A stretch of DNA of 64,000 bases, taken from the NCBI GenBank assembly GCA_964596325.1, contig CAZQSQ010000004.1, positions 1 to 64,000 on the forward strand, in the 5' to 3' direction. Origin of the DNA: JBAZJI01 sp964596325 (GTDB lineage Bacteria > Patescibacteriota > Minisyncoccia > Minisyncoccales > JAGOPM01). Both the position numbers and the translations under genes were made by a program. How positions within the stretch are numbered: position 1 is the stretch's first letter; every line of letters starts with the position of its first letter. The notes below the pieces were generated by a model. That model had not been told where the DNA came from. It was given only the letters and a program-made list of their open reading frames with translations, and ran no database searches. Positions 29,325-38,085 of this stretch are shown piece after piece.

Positions 29325-31553
29325 ATGTTCTACGATAAAGAATACTCAATGGATTTTGCCGGACGCCAATTAAAAGTCCGCACCAATGTAGCGCAACAGG
29401 CGCACGGCTCATGCTGGATAGAATACGGGGAAACCTCCACGATGGCGGCTTCCACAATGAGCACCAATGAAACTGTCCAAGATTTTTTTCCTCTTACTGT
29501 GGAGTATCAGGAAAGATTTTACGCCGCGGGCAAAATTTTAGGCTCGCGCTTCACCCGCCGCGAGGGCAGGGGAACCAATAAGATGATTTTGACCGGCCGC
29601 TTGATAGACCGCATTATCAGGCCGCTTTTCCCTGAGAGCTTTACCCAAGAGACCCAGGTAATTTTAACCACTCTTTCTTGGGATGCGCAGAATGCTCCGG
29701 TTTTCACCGGTGCGTTTTCTGCTTCTCTTTCTTTAGGAATTTCTAAAATTCCGTGGAATGGTCCGATTGCTTGCGTGCAAGTGGGCAATGTGGAGGGCCA
29801 ATTTATTTTGAACCCCTCTTACGAGCAATTAGAAAAATCCAATATTAAGCTGACTTTGGGCGGCTACGAAAAGAATGGCCAGCTTCTTATTAATATGATT
29901 GAATGCATCTCTGATGAAGTTTCTGAAGGGGTGGTAGCAGAAGCCTGCAAATTCGCCAACCCATATTTGAAACAGCTGATTGATTTCCAAAAACAAATAA
30001 TCACTGATTGCGGGCAGGAAAAATATATTCCCGCCAATGTTTTCCCGGAAGCGGAAATGGAACAAAAAATCCGCGAATTTTTGGGAGACAAACTTGATTC
30101 CACAATGGAATCCTTCGTGGGCAAGGAGCTGATGGCCAAACTCGAAGAATTAAAAGAGCAAGCTATCGAGGCCATGAAGCAGCAATACCCAGATAAAGAC
30201 TGTAAAAAACTTTTAACCAACTGGTTTGAACGCGAGCTAGATTACGCTTTTCATAAATTAGCTTTAGAGAAAGGTAAAAGGGCTGATGGCCGCGCCTTTG
30301 ACGAATTGCGCCAGCTCACTGCCAAAGTGGCGGTTTTACCGCGAGCCCATGGCTCGGGCTTTTTTGCCCGTGGGCAAACCCAAGCGCTTTCTATTTGCAC
30401 CTTAGGCGCTCCCGGAGACCAACAACTTTTAGAGGATATCGACTTTCAAGGCAAGAAGCGTTACATGCACCACTATAACTTCCCGCCATATTGCTCGGGC
30501 GAAGTAAAACGCTTGGGCCCGCCGGGCAGGCGTGAAATCGGCCACGGACAATTAGCGGAAAATGCTTTGATACCCTTAATCCCGGATGTGGACCAATTTC
30601 CCTATACTATCCGCGTGGTGACCGAGATACTTTCTTCTAATGGCTCTACTTCCATGGCCTCGGTTTGTGGCTCTACGCTTTCTTTAATGGATGCGGGCGT
30701 GCCGATTAAAAGACCTTGCGCGGGCATTTCTATCGGCTTAATGCATGGCTCCAAATTAGGGCCAAATTCCACTGACCAAAGATTCAAACTTTTAACTGAT
30801 ATCCAAGGCCCCGAAGACCACTATGGAGATATGGACTTCAAAGTTGCCGGCACTTCCGAGGGCATTACCGCCATCCAATTAGATGTAAAGCTTGATGGTT
30901 TAACCCAAGAGATAATTGAAGGGGCTTTAAGCGCAGCTAAGACTGCCAGAACCCAACTTCTTGGTTTAATTACCACCACTATTAGCGAACCTCGCAAAGA
31001 ACTTTCTCCTTATGCGCCGGTTATTGTCAATTTCCAGATAAATCCGGAAAAGATTGGCGAAGTTATTGGCCCGAAAGGCAAAACTATTAATGAGATTGTG
31101 GCCAAATATGAGGTAACGGTTGATATTGAAGATGACGGTAAAGTTTTTGTCACCGGTACTGACAGGGCCAAAGCCCAAGCTGCCATTGAAGCCATCAAAT
31201 CTATTGTTAAAGAATTCCAAGTAGGAGAAATTATCAAAGGCAAAGTCGTTAATATTATGGACTTTGGCGCCTTTGTGGAGCTCAGCCCTTCTACTGACGG
31301 CCTAATACACATCTCCAACTTGGCCAACCATCGGGTAGCGAAAGTGACTGATGTGGTTAAAGAAGGTGATATCGTGGATGTAAAAATCATCGGCATCGAA
31401 GATAACGGGAAAATAAAACTTTCCCTTAAAGATCTTACGCCCGGTGCGCCAGCCGAAGAAAGCGAACCCGCTCGCGAACGCGCCCCAAGGTTTAATCCTC
31501 GAGGCAGCTCTCGCGACAGGGGAGGCGACCGCCGTCACGACCGCAGACGCTAA
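29325..31553 (+). CDS. pnp: Polyribonucleotide nucleotidyltransferase (PNPase)
   Basis: 742 residues. Order: a first RNase PH-like domain, a helical linker, a second RNase PH-like domain with the catalytic region (GGDMDFKVAGT-like sequence at DMDFKVAGTSEG), a KH domain (IGEVIGPKGKTINEI near residue 567) and an S1 domain (GKVVNIMDFGAFVEL). The tail is Arg/Gly/Asp-rich (RGSSRDRGGDRRHDRRR) and may add RNA or protein contacts. It degrades RNA phosphorolytically 3' to 5'. A GC-rich hairpin (CCCGGCCGGG) sits in the 60-bp gap before it, and a long terminator follows. Confidence 0.97.
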   Translation: MFYDKEYSMDFAGRQLKVRTNVAQQAHGSCWIEYGETSTMAASTMSTNETVQDFFPLTVEYQERFYAAGKILGSRFTRREGRGTNKMILTGRLIDRIIRPLFPESFTQETQVILTTLSWDAQNAPVFTGAFSASLSLGISKIPWNGPIACVQVGNVEGQFILNPSYEQLEKSNIKLTLGGYEKNGQLLINMIECISDEVSEGVVAEACKFANPYLKQLIDFQKQIITDCGQEKYIPANVFPEAEMEQKIREFLGDKLDSTMESFVGKELMAKLEELKEQAIEAMKQQYPDKDCKKLLTNWFERELDYAFHKLALEKGKRADGRAFDELRQLTAKVAVLPRAHGSGFFARGQTQALSICTLGAPGDQQLLEDIDFQGKKRYMHHYNFPPYCSGEVKRLGPPGRREIGHGQLAENALIPLIPDVDQFPYTIRVVTEILSSNGSTSMASVCGSTLSLMDAGVPIKRPCAGISIGLMHGSKLGPNSTDQRFKLLTDIQGPEDHYGDMDFKVAGTSEGITAIQLDVKLDGLTQEIIEGALSAAKTARTQLLGLITTTISEPRKELSPYAPVIVNFQINPEKIGEVIGPKGKTINEIVAKYEVTVDIEDDGKVFVTGTDRAKAQAAIEAIKSIVKEFQVGEIIKGKVVNIMDFGAFVELSPSTDGLIHISNLANHRVAKVTDVVKEGDIVDVKIIGIEDNGKIKLSLKDLTPGAPAEESEPARERAPRFNPRGSSRDRGGDRRHDRRR

Positions 31554-31570
31554 ATTGAAAACAAGTAGAA

Positions 31571-31611
31571 AAAAGCCCCCATACCAATAATATTGATATG
31601 GGGGCTTTTCC
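31571..31611 (+). terminator. Rho-independent terminator
   Basis: AAAAGCCCCCATA/TATGGGGGCTTTT, 13-bp stem, ending the pnp unit. Confidence 0.9.
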
Positions 31612-31670
31612 ACTGATATTAATTCCCAAACCTTGCGCAATTTGTTAAAATATTGTTGACGTTAAAAACC

Positions 31671-33869
31671 ATGGCGCAACAATTACGCGGCCAAGATTTT
31701 ATTGTAGATACGCAGGGGCCCCAAATTAATCCCAATAATATCCGGACAATGAAAAAGGACATCGCATTGTCCAAAGGTTTGGTGCAGCCGCAAAAAGAAT
31801 TTGTTGCTCCAGAGCCGCTGCCTCAAAGGCAGCCACAACAAGCTCCCCCCAAAACAATTTCCGCTACCGCGCCCCAAAGCGAACCGCCAAAGCAAAGCGC
31901 TCCAGCGCCAGCCCAACCAGCTTCTCCCGGAGAATTCAAAATTATTACCGGAGGTTCCTCTATTAAAACCTCAGCTAAACAAACGCCCGCCACACAACCT
32001 CTAGAACAACCGCTCAAGCCCAGCAAACCCGTAAAATTAAAAGAGGGCGATGTTGTCATTTTGGAAGCTTGGGAAGTCGGAGCCGGTTCAGGAGCTATAA
32101 GTAATTATGGCCAATCCGGTTCGCCTGAAATCCCTTCAGCCGGCCAAAATGGTAATGGAAAAAATGGGGAAATGAAAACCCTTAAGGTCAATTTGGGCCT
32201 TAAAGAAAATAAGCCAGCCCAAAATGGGGCAGTTGCGACAAGCCCCATTACTCCCAATCAGAACCAAAACCGAGCCCCGATAAATCCTAGCCCTCAACCC
32301 CCAGTCCAAATCCCCGTTACCCCTAAACCTGAACCCAAACCCTTAAGCGTCCCGATAAGCAAACCAGAGATTAGCCAAGCGCAAACACCTCCCAAGCAAA
32401 TCATCCCCGCACCCAAGCCCGAAGAGCAGCTCCAAAAGGCGAAAGAAAAAGAAGAGTTCGAAAAGAAAGAACAAATTTTCGGTTTTAATCCCGAAGTCCA
32501 GCTAATGATAAAAAAGGGTGCGGCACCAGTTAAGCCCGTTGAGAAAAAAACTATCCCCCAGCCGGTAACCAAGCAAGCGGCCCCGCCTTTAATGGCCCAG
32601 ATTCCTCCGGACATGATTCCGCCTCCGCCGCCAAGCATGGCCGCCTCTAAAATGGCCAGCGCCTCCCAAGACGAGGCAAGCTTAAAGCTGCCGACACCCA
32701 AAGAAGGGGATAGACCTTCGCATTTAGAAGAATACGAACCGCAAGAATTGCCCGGCTATGAATGGATTGAGCCGGTTGATGTGCCCGGACGCAAAAAAAC
32801 ACCGCCACCTAAAGACAAATTCACGCAAGAAATAGAAAAAGTTATCAAGGCGGGCAAACAAGCTTTTGCCCAGCCAACGCCGGAAAGGCCACATCCAAAA
32901 CCGTCAGCGCAAAGCGCTCAAGCCTTGCCAAGCAAACCTCAAGCTACTCCTGAACCGGAAAAACCCAAGGATGCCAGAACGCAGCTTCGGGAAACTTTGG
33001 CGGAAATTCATAAACAAAAATCCGTACTTTCGACCGAGAAAGACGCCATCTTAAAAAATATTGATCTGCAGGCTAAAGAAATCAGAAATTCCACCCAAGC
33101 CCTCCAAAGCGGCCTCACGGAACTTTTGCGTAAAAAAGAAAATTTGGAGAACACAATTTTGGCCGATGCAATGGCACACGAATCCCAAGTTGAAGAAAAA
33201 TTGCGCCAAATAATAGCCAGTCAGCGGGCGGCCAAGGGCCTACTCCAAGAAGAAGAATTGGAACGCCAAAGGGAAGAAAAGGAAACCGAACGAAAAATGG
33301 CAGAAAAAACCCGCTGGGATATTGAAGACAAAATCCTTAAGCTCATAGACCAAATGGAGGCTAATAAGCTCCAATACCAAGCGATGCTCGCCCAAGAGGA
33401 GAGGCTGCATGAGAAAAAACTGGACATGCTCCATCGCGAAGAGACAATCGATCTGGAGGAACAAAAAATAAATTGCGAATTAGAACTCTTAGACATTGAT
33501 AGTAAGCAAAAAGATCTCTCCTCGCAATATTCCGCGCTTTTACCTGCTAAAAATATCATCAATAAATCCCTCCACGAGCTTTCCGATGAAAAGCTGGCTA
33601 TTGACCAAGAGCTAGTTTCCTTGGAGAGTAAAGAGAAGGAAGTTGAGGGGGCTGACAGGCGCAAGACCGAAGAAGCTCGCCAGAATATTGAAAATAAACG
33701 GCGGTCAGCAGCCCAAGCTTATTTGCAAAAAGTAAAAGAAAAGGACAAAATAGAACAAGAGTTAACTGCGGTTACAAAGTCAGTGCAAGAATTCTCAAGC
33801 AAGGAACAAAAACTCAAAGATAAAATCATTTCTCTTGAAAGACAAATAAAATCAAAGAGGAAAAAATAA
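31671..33869 (+). CDS. Proline-rich protein with long coiled coil
   Basis: 732 residues from the ATG at 31671; the frame is open 18 bp further to a TTG, but an extended -10 (TGT-TAAAAT, 31643-31651) lies just upstream and favours the ATG. Residues 1-400 are Pro/Gln/Ala/Lys-rich and probably disordered, with small conserved-looking islands (VKLKEGDVVILEAWE, FGFNPEVQLMIKKG). From about 430 to the end it is almost purely coiled coil (QVEEKLRQIIASQRAAKGL, LERQREEKETERKMAEKTRW, LERQIKSKRKK). It has no signal peptide or membrane segment. A structural or scaffold function seems likely; no family assignment. Confidence 0.7.
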   Translation: MAQQLRGQDFIVDTQGPQINPNNIRTMKKDIALSKGLVQPQKEFVAPEPLPQRQPQQAPPKTISATAPQSEPPKQSAPAPAQPASPGEFKIITGGSSIKTSAKQTPATQPLEQPLKPSKPVKLKEGDVVILEAWEVGAGSGAISNYGQSGSPEIPSAGQNGNGKNGEMKTLKVNLGLKENKPAQNGAVATSPITPNQNQNRAPINPSPQPPVQIPVTPKPEPKPLSVPISKPEISQAQTPPKQIIPAPKPEEQLQKAKEKEEFEKKEQIFGFNPEVQLMIKKGAAPVKPVEKKTIPQPVTKQAAPPLMAQIPPDMIPPPPPSMAASKMASASQDEASLKLPTPKEGDRPSHLEEYEPQELPGYEWIEPVDVPGRKKTPPPKDKFTQEIEKVIKAGKQAFAQPTPERPHPKPSAQSAQALPSKPQATPEPEKPKDARTQLRETLAEIHKQKSVLSTEKDAILKNIDLQAKEIRNSTQALQSGLTELLRKKENLENTILADAMAHESQVEEKLRQIIASQRAAKGLLQEEELERQREEKETERKMAEKTRWDIEDKILKLIDQMEANKLQYQAMLAQEERLHEKKLDMLHREETIDLEEQKINCELELLDIDSKQKDLSSQYSALLPAKNIINKSLHELSDEKLAIDQELVSLESKEKEVEGADRRKTEEARQNIENKRRSAAQAYLQKVKEKDKIEQELTAVTKSVQEFSSKEQKLKDKIISLERQIKSKRKK

Positions 33870-33878
33870 CAGAAAATT

Positions 33879-34271
33879 ATGGACAGTGAATTTTTAGCCA
33901 AACAAAAAGAAGCGCTCTTGGCGGAAAAAAAATCCTTAGAAAAGGAATTAGGAACATTTGCCCAGCCCGACGAAAAAATTAAAGGCGACTGGGACACCAA
34001 ATTCCCGGAAATGTCCGGAGGCGAGGCGGGGAATGCGGGCGAGGGGAGCCTTGATACCGAAGCCGATGAGGTGGAGGTTTATGAGGCTGATCTTTCCGTG
34101 GAGCACACTCTGGAAGACCGACTGGCCGAAACCAACAAAGCTTTGGCAAGAATGGAAAAGGGCGAGTATGGGAAATGCACTTCTTGTGGAGCACAAATCC
34201 CTAAAGAAAGACTAGAAATAAAACCTGAGGCCGAGCTTTGTATGAAATGCGAGGCCAAGGAAATTCACTAA
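33879..34271 (+). CDS. DksA/TraR-type zinc finger protein
   Basis: 130 residues. A helical hairpin with acidic loop (VEHTLEDRLAETNKALARMEKGEYG) leads to a four-Cys zinc finger, CTSCGAQIPKERLEIKP...CMKCEAK. This is the DksA/TraR family, whose members act in the secondary channel of RNA polymerase; the acidic tip residues needed for that cannot be judged here. The gene follows the coiled-coil gene by 9 bp and precedes comM by 9 bp. Confidence 0.9.
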   Translation: MDSEFLAKQKEALLAEKKSLEKELGTFAQPDEKIKGDWDTKFPEMSGGEAGNAGEGSLDTEADEVEVYEADLSVEHTLEDRLAETNKALARMEKGEYGKCTSCGAQIPKERLEIKPEAELCMKCEAKEIH

Positions 34272-34280
34272 TAGGTAATT

Positions 34281-35825
34281 ATGGCTGTCAAAATCTTTTC
34301 AGCGGCAATTGTAGGTTTTGGCGGACGCATTATTGAAATTGAAGTGGAGGCCACACACGGCCTCCGCTCTTTTGATATTGTCGGCCTGCCGGATAAATCC
34401 GTGCAAGAATCCAAAGACCGCACGTGCGCGGCCATAAAAAGCTCAGGCTTTTCTCCGGCTTTTGCCCAGGCCAAAAAAGTTCTGGTCAATTTAGCACCGG
34501 CCGATCTGAAAAAGGAAGGAAGCTTTTACGATCTGCCCATCGCCTTGGGTTATTTGCTAAAAACTGAACAAATAAAATTTGATCCGCGGGGGAAAATTTT
34601 CATCGGTGAGCTTTCGCTTAATGGCGAGCTCAAACCGGCGCGGGGAGTTTTGGCTCTTTGTTTAGCTATCAGGGAAAATAAGGAGATTGCCAATATTATT
34701 GTGCCACAGGCCAATGCCCAAGAATGCGCCCTGGCCTTTTTGGATGCACCGCAAAAAATCAATATCATCCCGGTTAATAGCCTTAAACAAACCATAAACT
34801 GGCTGCAAGGCAAAGAAAAGATCGAAAATTACCAAATAGACAAAGAAATATTTTTAGGGGAGATTAATGACAAGGAGGGTATAGATATCGGCTGGATAAA
34901 AGGGCAAGAAACCGCCAAACGCGCCTTGGAAATTTGTGCCTCCGGCGGACATAATCTTTTAATGGTTGGCCCGCCAGGTGGAGGCAAAAGCCTTTTGGCC
35001 AAAGCTTTGCCCTCGATTATGCCGCCGCTGGCTATAAATGAAATGGTAGAAGTAACAAAAATTTATAGTTTGGCGGGATTGCTAACTCCAGAAAAACCAT
35101 TCATGGGCAGCCGGCCCTTCCGCTCACCTCACCATACTGCCAGCCCTTCCGCGATTGTGGGTGGGGCTGGGACGGCCAATCCGGGTGAAATTACTTTAGC
35201 TCACCGGGGCGTCTTATTTTTAGATGAATTTCCCGAATTCCACCGCGATGTTTTAGAATCTTTAAGGCAACCGATGGAAGATGGAACCATCACCATTTCG
35301 CGTGCCAAGCAGCGCGCCACTTTTCCTTGCCGCTTTACGCTCTTGGCCGCAGCCAATCCCACGCCTGGGGGATATTTTGAAAATGACGATGGACCGAACT
35401 ACACCTCGGGGCAATTAGCTAAATACAAGCGCAAACTTTCCGGCCCCATTGTGGATCGTATTGATTTGTATGTGGAATTGCCTCAAGTAAAATACGATAA
35501 CCTTATTGACCAGTCGCGCCAAGCCCAAAGCGAAAAAATAAAATTAAAAGTGTTGGAGGCCAGAAAAATCCAAGGGGCCAGATTTGCCGGGCAGGGGATT
35601 CTGCTCAATAGCGAAATGCAGGTGCCGCAAATTGAAAAATATTGCCAGTTAGATACAGCGTCCCATAATCTGGCCAGAAAATTTGTCGATTCGGGCGCGC
35701 TCTCGGCCCGCGGCTATCACCGAGTTTTGAAAGTTGCCCGCACTATTGCCGATTTGGCAGGTGAACCCGATATCAAACAAGAGCATTTAAGCGAAGCTCT
35801 GATGTTCAGACAAAAGAATAATTAA
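34281..35825 (+). CDS. comM: YifB/ComM family Mg-chelatase-like AAA ATPase
   Basis: 514 residues. An N-terminal Lon-protease-like S5 fold (GFGGRIIEIEVEATHGLRSFDIVGLPD) is followed by the AAA+ core with Walker A GPPGGGKS, the FRSPHHTASPSAIVGGG block, Walker B VLFLDEFPEF and a C-terminal Mg-chelatase lid. ComM is a DNA branch-migration helicase used in natural transformation. Its presence together with the pilus ATPase at 58779 fits DNA uptake, known or suspected in Patescibacteria. Full length. Confidence 0.95.
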   Translation: MAVKIFSAAIVGFGGRIIEIEVEATHGLRSFDIVGLPDKSVQESKDRTCAAIKSSGFSPAFAQAKKVLVNLAPADLKKEGSFYDLPIALGYLLKTEQIKFDPRGKIFIGELSLNGELKPARGVLALCLAIRENKEIANIIVPQANAQECALAFLDAPQKINIIPVNSLKQTINWLQGKEKIENYQIDKEIFLGEINDKEGIDIGWIKGQETAKRALEICASGGHNLLMVGPPGGGKSLLAKALPSIMPPLAINEMVEVTKIYSLAGLLTPEKPFMGSRPFRSPHHTASPSAIVGGAGTANPGEITLAHRGVLFLDEFPEFHRDVLESLRQPMEDGTITISRAKQRATFPCRFTLLAAANPTPGGYFENDDGPNYTSGQLAKYKRKLSGPIVDRIDLYVELPQVKYDNLIDQSRQAQSEKIKLKVLEARKIQGARFAGQGILLNSEMQVPQIEKYCQLDTASHNLARKFVDSGALSARGYHRVLKVARTIADLAGEPDIKQEHLSEALMFRQKNN

Positions 35826-35829
35826 CCAA

Positions 35830-35857
35830 AAACCTCCCCAATTCGGGGAGGTTTTAT
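35830..35857. terminator. Bidirectional terminator
   Basis: AAACCTCCCC/GGGGAGGTTT stem with A run before and T run after, between comM and the convergent M23 peptidase gene. Confidence 0.85.
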
Positions 35858-35865
35858 ATTTTTGA

Positions 35866-36969
35866 TTATCGAAGCGGATTGCGCGGGGCGGCTCCGGAAA
35901 TGCTGCCAACCTCAAAGTGCACATGGCAGCCCGTGACACCTATAGTCCTGCCCGTGTTGCCGATCAAGCCAATAGTTTGACCGGTGACCACATCTTCGCC
36001 CTCTTTAACGTTTATTCTCCCCATATGGGCATAAAGGGTGGTTAAACCTGAAGGATGTTGGATTTTAACATAGCTTCCAAATCCGCCGTTATATCCGGAA
36101 GTCCGAACTTTCAGAACTTTTCCGCTAGCCGCAGCAAAAATCTGCTGACCGCAAGAGCCCATACCCGGCGCCAAGTCAACTGCATTGCGGAAGTGCAAGC
36201 CTTGCGTTTTTTTACAAACTCCTCCTACGCGCGGAATCGGGCAGATAAAATAACTATCAGGCACAATATTATCCGCATATTGGCCTTGGGCAGAATAAGT
36301 CGGAGCTTTAGAGGGCATCTTCGCATTGGGCAAAATCAAAATATCCCCCGGATAGAGCTTTTCGCTATCCAATTCATTAAAGGCAATGATATTATCCTTT
36401 CCTGACTGGTAAGTTTTGGCGATTTTATCCAAAGAGTCGCCATTTTGAACCGTATAAACCAAACCATCAACCGGCAAAATTATCAAAGACATTCCTTCCT
36501 TGACGGCACTCTTAGAGCTTAAATCATTAGCCCAATAAATGGTTTGCGGCTTAATACCGTATTTATCAGCGATAGACTGGAAGGTGTCGCCCTTTTGCAC
36601 AATATATTCCACAATTTCCTTACCGGTAATGCTTTGGGCTTCCGGCCTCTGCTCCTGGTAGTCATCTTCAATATTGGCAAAAGTTCTTATTCTGGCGTTT
36701 TCTGGAGAGCAAACCGGCGCCAAACTGTTGCCTTGGATAATGTTCTGGTCATAAACAGCCGCATCTTCGTTGCGCTGGGTGAGGTAAGGGGTCTGGCAAT
36801 CCGCGATGTTTTCCGCCTTCACGGCAAAACGGGTGGCATCCGAAGTATTGTCGGGCAGTAAAAGCAAGCCAGTGGTTATGGCCAATAGTATAGTTCCGAT
36901 GCTAAAATAAGCTTTTTTATGCACCCCCTGAAGAAAAAATTCCTTCTTTAAGTGTCGAAATCTGGACAA
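35866..36969 (-). CDS. LysM-M23 family cell wall peptidase
   Basis: 367 residues. One N-terminal membrane anchor (AYFSIGTILLAITTGLLLL, residues 19-38) places the rest outside. Two LysM domains follow (YIVQKGDTFQSIADKYGI and YTVQNGDSLDKIAKTYQ), which bind peptidoglycan. The C-terminal domain is an M23/LytM metallopeptidase with LHFRNAVDLAPG and GCHVHFEVG, the His/Asp zinc ligands. It should cut peptide cross-bridges in the wall. The start is a TTG by default; the next in-frame choices are unclear. A promoter lies 64-100 bp upstream. Confidence 0.9.
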   Translation of the reverse strand: MSRFRHLKKEFFLQGVHKKAYFSIGTILLAITTGLLLLPDNTSDATRFAVKAENIADCQTPYLTQRNEDAAVYDQNIIQGNSLAPVCSPENARIRTFANIEDDYQEQRPEAQSITGKEIVEYIVQKGDTFQSIADKYGIKPQTIYWANDLSSKSAVKEGMSLIILPVDGLVYTVQNGDSLDKIAKTYQSGKDNIIAFNELDSEKLYPGDILILPNAKMPSKAPTYSAQGQYADNIVPDSYFICPIPRVGGVCKKTQGLHFRNAVDLAPGMGSCGQQIFAAASGKVLKVRTSGYNGGFGSYVKIQHPSGLTTLYAHMGRINVKEGEDVVTGQTIGLIGNTGRTIGVTGCHVHFEVGSISGAAPRNPLR

Positions 36970-37039
36970 AATAGGATTTCCAGCCCTTCTTAAGCCCTGA
37001 GTAGGCCTTCCAAGAGCCGGTTTTTTTAGGCTATTTATG

Positions 37040-37068
37040 ATTATGGCACCCCTTCAGGGACCGGTCAA
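37040..37068 (-). promoter_or_regulatory. Promoter of the M23 peptidase gene
   Basis: On the minus strand TTGACC, a 17-bp spacer and CATAAT. Confidence 0.6.
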
Positions 37069-37151
37069 GGCATTTTGGGGCTTATTTATTTTACGGCCAT
37101 AAAACAAAAACGACCTTAAAAATTGCCATTTTAGGTGAAATTTTACACATT

Positions 37152-37160
37152 TTATCCACA
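37152..37160 (+). promoter_or_regulatory. Isolated DnaA box
   Basis: A perfect TTATCCACA in the gap before ksgA, 13 kb from dnaA. A single box could occur by chance or take part in DnaA-dependent control. Confidence 0.4.
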
Positions 37161-37194
37161 AGCCAATAAAAACTAGTGATTTTGCCGGGCTTTT

Positions 37195-37203
37195 TGCTAT
37201 ACT
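37195..37203 (+). promoter_or_regulatory. Extended -10 promoter of ksgA
   Basis: TGC-TATACT ends 9 bp before the ATG, so the mRNA would have at most a 2-3 nt leader. Confidence 0.5.
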
Positions 37204-37212
37204 GCCTGTATT

Positions 37213-38040
37213 ATGGAATATGACTTATTCGATCCAAACCAGATAGAACTGCTGCTCTCCAGCCATGGGTTAAAACCGGCCAAAAAATTCGGACAAAATT
37301 TTATTATGGACCCAGAGGCTGTTGGGGCCATTATTGCCAGCGCACAAATAACAAAAAAAGATACGGTTTTAGAAATCGGCCCTGGCCTGGGAACCCTAAC
37401 AGGGGCACTTTGCAAAACGGCCAAAAATGTCCTAGCTATTGAAAAAGACCCCAATATGGTGGGCATTCTGAGAAAAACCTGCGCCAAATTCAAAAATTTA
37501 CAAATTGTCCAAGCTGACGCCCTAAAATTTGATTGGACGACAATTAAGCCTCCGTATAAAATCGCCTCTAATCTGCCTTATAACGTCGCTTCTCACTTAA
37601 TCCGCCAAATCCTAGAAAGCCAAAACCGGCCGCAACTAATGGCCCTAATGGTTCAGAAAGAAGTAGGGGAGAGAATTGTCGCCCAAGCCCCGGATGCAAA
37701 CATTTTGGGCCTTTCGGTCCAAATATACGCAAATGCCTCTTTGGAACTCATCGTGCCCAGCACTGCCTTCTATCCCGAACCTAAAGTAGACAGCGCCATT
37801 GTCAGGATAGAACCAAAAAATGACGCACCGAACGCTCAAAAAACTGCCGATATTTTCCGTTTGATAAAAATTGGCTTTTCCAGTCCCAGAAAAAAACTCT
37901 CCAATAATCTCAGCACTGGCCTCAACAGGCCCAAAAATGAAATTGAAGCCCTGATGGCCAAAGAAAATATCGATCTTTTGAGCCGCCCGGAAAACCTTTC
38001 TTTGCATGACTGGGAAGTGTTAATAAAACATTTGGGATAA
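37213..38040 (+). CDS. rsmA: 16S rRNA dimethyladenosine transferase
   Basis: 275 residues. The KsgA/RsmA signature is present: KKFGQNFIMDP, the SAM-binding EIGPGLGTLTGAL, IEKDPNMV, and the catalytic SNLPYNVAS. It dimethylates two adjacent adenosines near the 3' end of 16S rRNA during 30S maturation. Full length, apparently almost leaderless. It is followed 45 bp later by the secretion operon. Confidence 0.95.
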   Translation: MEYDLFDPNQIELLLSSHGLKPAKKFGQNFIMDPEAVGAIIASAQITKKDTVLEIGPGLGTLTGALCKTAKNVLAIEKDPNMVGILRKTCAKFKNLQIVQADALKFDWTTIKPPYKIASNLPYNVASHLIRQILESQNRPQLMALMVQKEVGERIVAQAPDANILGLSVQIYANASLELIVPSTAFYPEPKVDSAIVRIEPKNDAPNAQKTADIFRLIKIGFSSPRKKLSNNLSTGLNRPKNEIEALMAKENIDLLSRPENLSLHDWEVLIKHLG

Positions 38041-38050
38041 GCCTTGCGCG

Positions 38051-38060
38051 CGTGGTAAAA
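38051..38060 (+). promoter_or_regulatory. Possible extended -10 promoter of the secretion operon
   Basis: TGG-TAAAAT about 28 bp before the VirB6-like start; no convincing -35 box. Confidence 0.35.
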
Positions 38061-38085
38061 TAGTCGTGTAACAACAAATACGCGC